Positions 32,364-34,553 of a stretch of DNA of 34,553 nucleotides are shown piece after piece. How positions within the stretch are numbered: position 1 is the first letter of the stretch; each line of letters begins with the position of its first letter. The notes under the pieces were generated by a model. That model saw only the letters and a program-made list of their open reading frames with translations. It searched no databases and was not told the origin of the DNA. Source of the stretch: Alphaproteobacteria bacterium (lineage in GTDB: Bacteria; Pseudomonadota; Alphaproteobacteria; Caulobacterales; Aquidulcibacteraceae). The DNA is taken from contig JAPLOL010000016.1 of NCBI GenBank assembly GCA_026400735.1, positions 1-34,553 on the forward strand, given 5' to 3'. Position numbers and translations under genes: made by a program.

Positions 32364-33679
32364 CCTAGCGCGTCTTCAAGCATGCCGAAACTTTCGGCGA
32401 GCGTGGAGTGTTCGTCGCGGAGCTGCGTCAGCACGCGCTCAATGGCGGGTCGGACGCGGATGGCTTCGTCGACCTGTGGATCTGCGCCGGCTTTGTAGGC
32501 GCCGATGCGGATAAGTTCTTCCATTTCGCCGTAGAGGCTGAGCGCTTCGCGCGCGCGTGCGACGAGCGCGTTCTCTTCGGCCGTGTGGCACATCGGCATG
32601 AGACGCGAGATCGACTTCAGCACATTGATCGCGGGATAGCGGCCGCGCTCGGCGATGCTGCGCTCCATGACGATGTGGCCATCGAGGATACCGCGCACGG
32701 CGTCGGCGATCGGTTCGTTGTGATCGTCGCCATCGACAAGCACAGTGAAGAGCGCGGTGATCGAGCCCTGCTCGCCTTCGCGGCCGGGGCCAGCGCGTTC
32801 GAGCAGCTTCGGAAGCTCGGCGAAGACTGAGGGCGTGTAACCTTTGGTGGTCGGCGGTTCGCCGACGCCGAGGCCGATTTCCCGCTGCGCCATCGCAAAG
32901 CGCGTGACGGAGTCGACTAGCAGCAGAACGTCCTTGCCTTCGTCGCGGAAGTGTTCGGCGACAGCGCAGGCCATGTGCGGCGCAAGGCGGCGGCGGGCGG
33001 CGCTTTCGTCCGAAGTTGCAACGACGACGACAGAGCGGCGGCGGCCCTCCTCGCCCAGCGTATCCTCGATGAATTCCTTCACCTCGCGGCCGCGTTCGCC
33101 GACGAGGCCGATAACGATGACGTCGGCATTGGCGCCACGGGCGAGCATCGACATCAGCACGGACTTACCGACGCCGGAGCCGGCGAAGACACCCATGCGT
33201 TGGCCACGGCAGAGCGCGGCGAAGATGTTGATGGTGCGGACGCCGACATCGAGACGGCCGCCGACGCGGGCGCGATCATGTGCGGATGGCGGCGCAGCGC
33301 GCACTGGCGTTGGCTTCAAGCCATTCGGCAACGGCCCCTCGCCGTCCACAGGATTGCCGAAGCAATCGATGACGCGGCCGAGCCACGCTTGTGATGGGCG
33401 CGCCATTGGCGATGCGCCTTCGAGCACCACACGCGCACCTGGTCTGATGGCTTCGATGGAATCGTACGGCGCGATCAGCGCGCGATCTCCACGGAACCCT
33501 ACGATCTCTCCACGCACCGAAGCGTGGCCGAAAATCGTCACCCGCGCGCCGAGCGCGAGCGCTTCGACGGGGCCGGTCACTTCAACGAGTGCGCCAGACA
33601 AACCCGTCACGCGCCCTTCGAAACGGCGCGGGTCGAGTGCATGAATCTCTTCAGCAAGCTTAGAAAGAAGTGACGGCAT
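32360..33679 (-). CDS. fliI: Flagellum-specific ATP synthase FliI
   Basis: A 439-residue hexameric export ATPase related to the F1 beta subunit. Walker [18 protein letters not shown], the [18 protein letters not shown] stretch, Walker [23 protein letters not shown] and [25 protein letters not shown] are all intact. I chose the ATG at 33679 ([12 protein letters not shown]). Its GGAGGA lies 14 bases upstream, which is longer than usual. A GTG at 33703 is the alternative. The ribosome-binding region and ATG lie in the loop of a 10-bp inverted repeat. Divergent from ctrA. Confidence 0.95.
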   Translation of the reverse strand: MPSLLSKLAEEIHALDPRRFEGRVTGLSGALVEVTGPVEALALGARVTIFGHASVRGEIVGFRGDRALIAPYDSIEAIRPGARVVLEGASPMARPSQAWLGRVIDCFGNPVDGEGPLPNGLKPTPVRAAPPSAHDRARVGGRLDVGVRTINIFAALCRGQRMGVFAGSGVGKSVLMSMLARGANADVIVIGLVGERGREVKEFIEDTLGEEGRRRSVVVVATSDESAARRRLAPHMACAVAEHFRDEGKDVLLLVDSVTRFAMAQREIGLGVGEPPTTKGYTPSVFAELPKLLERAGPGREGEQGSITALFTVLVDGDDHNEPIADAVRGILDGHIVMERSIAERGRYPAINVLKSISRLMPMCHTAEENALVARAREALSLYGEMEELIRIGAYKAGADPQVDEAIRVRPAIERVLTQLRDEHSTLAESFGMLEDALG

Positions 33680-33710
33680 CGCGTGTGCGAGATTCCTCCA
33701 CACTTCTTTC
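33663..33710 (-). promoter_or_regulatory. Inverted repeat enclosing the fliI ribosome-binding region and start codon
   Basis: GAAAGAAGTG (33663-33672) and CACTTCTTTC (33701-33710) are perfect 10-bp inverted repeats, 28 bases apart. On the fliI transcript the 28-base loop holds GGAGGA and the ATG, and the 3' arm covers codons 3-6 of fliI. It could form a translational control hairpin or, as DNA, a protein site. Confidence 0.5.
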
Positions 33711-33999
33711 AGCCGTTATGGTGAATCAAAACCTAACGCGCTGCGCTTGGTTTATGCGGCTCATCCTGTTGCCGATTCAAAATCAACGGCTTGTGCTTGA
33801 TTTTTCTTCAGCATCTAGCGCTTGCCGCCAGACTCGAATGCTGATTCACACGTCTTAACGGAGCTGATTAGGGGCGGGTCGAGGCAATCAACGGCGCGAT
33901 AACGGTACTGAATCGTTGCGCCGTTAATACTTCTTACAGAGTTGATAGCGATTCTGTGGATTAACGTTGCCGAGGCCTTGCGCCAGCGGGGAGCATTAC
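33711..33999. promoter_or_regulatory. fliI / ctrA divergent control region rich in GANTC
   Basis: No gene is supported in this stretch. It contains GANTC sites at 33723, 33774, 33831, 33843, 33910 and 33950, with another at 33691 in the fliI leader. CcrM methylates GANTC in Caulobacter and GcrA acts through it; the ctrA P1 promoter there is switched by methylation. A partial CtrA-like motif TTAA-N7-TACA lies at 33924-33938. The ctrA ATG has GGGGAG about ten bases before it. Confidence 0.65.
33890..33925. promoter_or_regulatory. Dyad around a GANTC site in the ctrA upstream region
   Basis: AACGGCGC (33890-33897) and GCGCCGTT (33918-33925) are perfect 8-bp inverted repeats, 20 bases apart, with a GAATC site at 33910 between them. 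The dyad lies 75-110 bases upstream of the ctrA start, and the right arm runs into the partial CtrA motif. The role is unknown; a promoter regulator is the simplest guess. Confidence 0.4.

Positions 34000-34553
<554 letters not shown>

Noticed and set aside
33670-33858. 62-codon plus-strand frame upstream of ctrA
   Set aside because: It covers the fliI start and the GANTC-rich control region and has neither a ribosome-binding site nor recognisable content.

Overview
The window looks like chromosome of a stalked or swarming alphaproteobacterium of the Caulobacterales/Hyphomonadaceae type. The reasons are a GC-rich, GCG/GCC-heavy codon style, CtrA with the conserved Asp51, a DUF1153 protein of the SciP type lying between flgE and fliF, an FlbD-type sigma-54 activator inside the fliF operon, and GANTC clusters and CtrA-like boxes in front of cell-cycle genes. 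The lineage is inferred from gene content and order; no database search was possible.

Left end (1-3773): an accessory, metal-related stretch lying just past the 3' end of a tRNA with anticodon CAT. It holds the terminus of an IS3-family element that interrupts a secreted multicopper oxidase, a second IS3 orfA remnant, and an OmpR-family response regulator of the CusR/CopR type whose usual kinase partner is absent. This looks like a decaying copper-handling island.

Middle (4031-15039): chromosomal genes of mixed function. They are an Lrp/AsnC regulator, a secreted C13 (legumain/caspase-like) peptidase, a DUF3754 membrane protein, two exported proteins of unknown role, and a translationally coupled thioesterase - thiolase - DUF2332 operon divergent from a MarR regulator with a perfect palindrome between them. 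An mnmA - unknown - alpha/beta hydrolase operon with overlapping junctions follows.

Right half (15215-34553): a flagellar and cell-cycle locus. flgK-flgL run leftward and fliK-flgD-flgE rightward from a shared control region with two face-to-face sigma-54 promoters and three CGGC-N7-GCCG dyads resembling the FlbD-binding ftr sites of Caulobacter. Next come sciP with a terminator, then fliF-fliG-fliH-fliN-flbD-flhA behind a CtrA-like box and a fourth ftr-like dyad, then a FlhG/MinD-like ATPase, and fliI-fliJ on the opposite strand. The start of ctrA closes the window. The circuit suggested is: CtrA switches on fliF-flbD, FlbD with sigma-54 switches on the hook and hook-associated genes while shutting fliF down, and SciP restrains CtrA.

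Four of the six convergent gene pairs end on a shared CTAG, so that both genes stop inside the same palindromic tetranucleotide. A 10-bp inverted repeat also brackets the ribosome-binding region and start codon of fliI.
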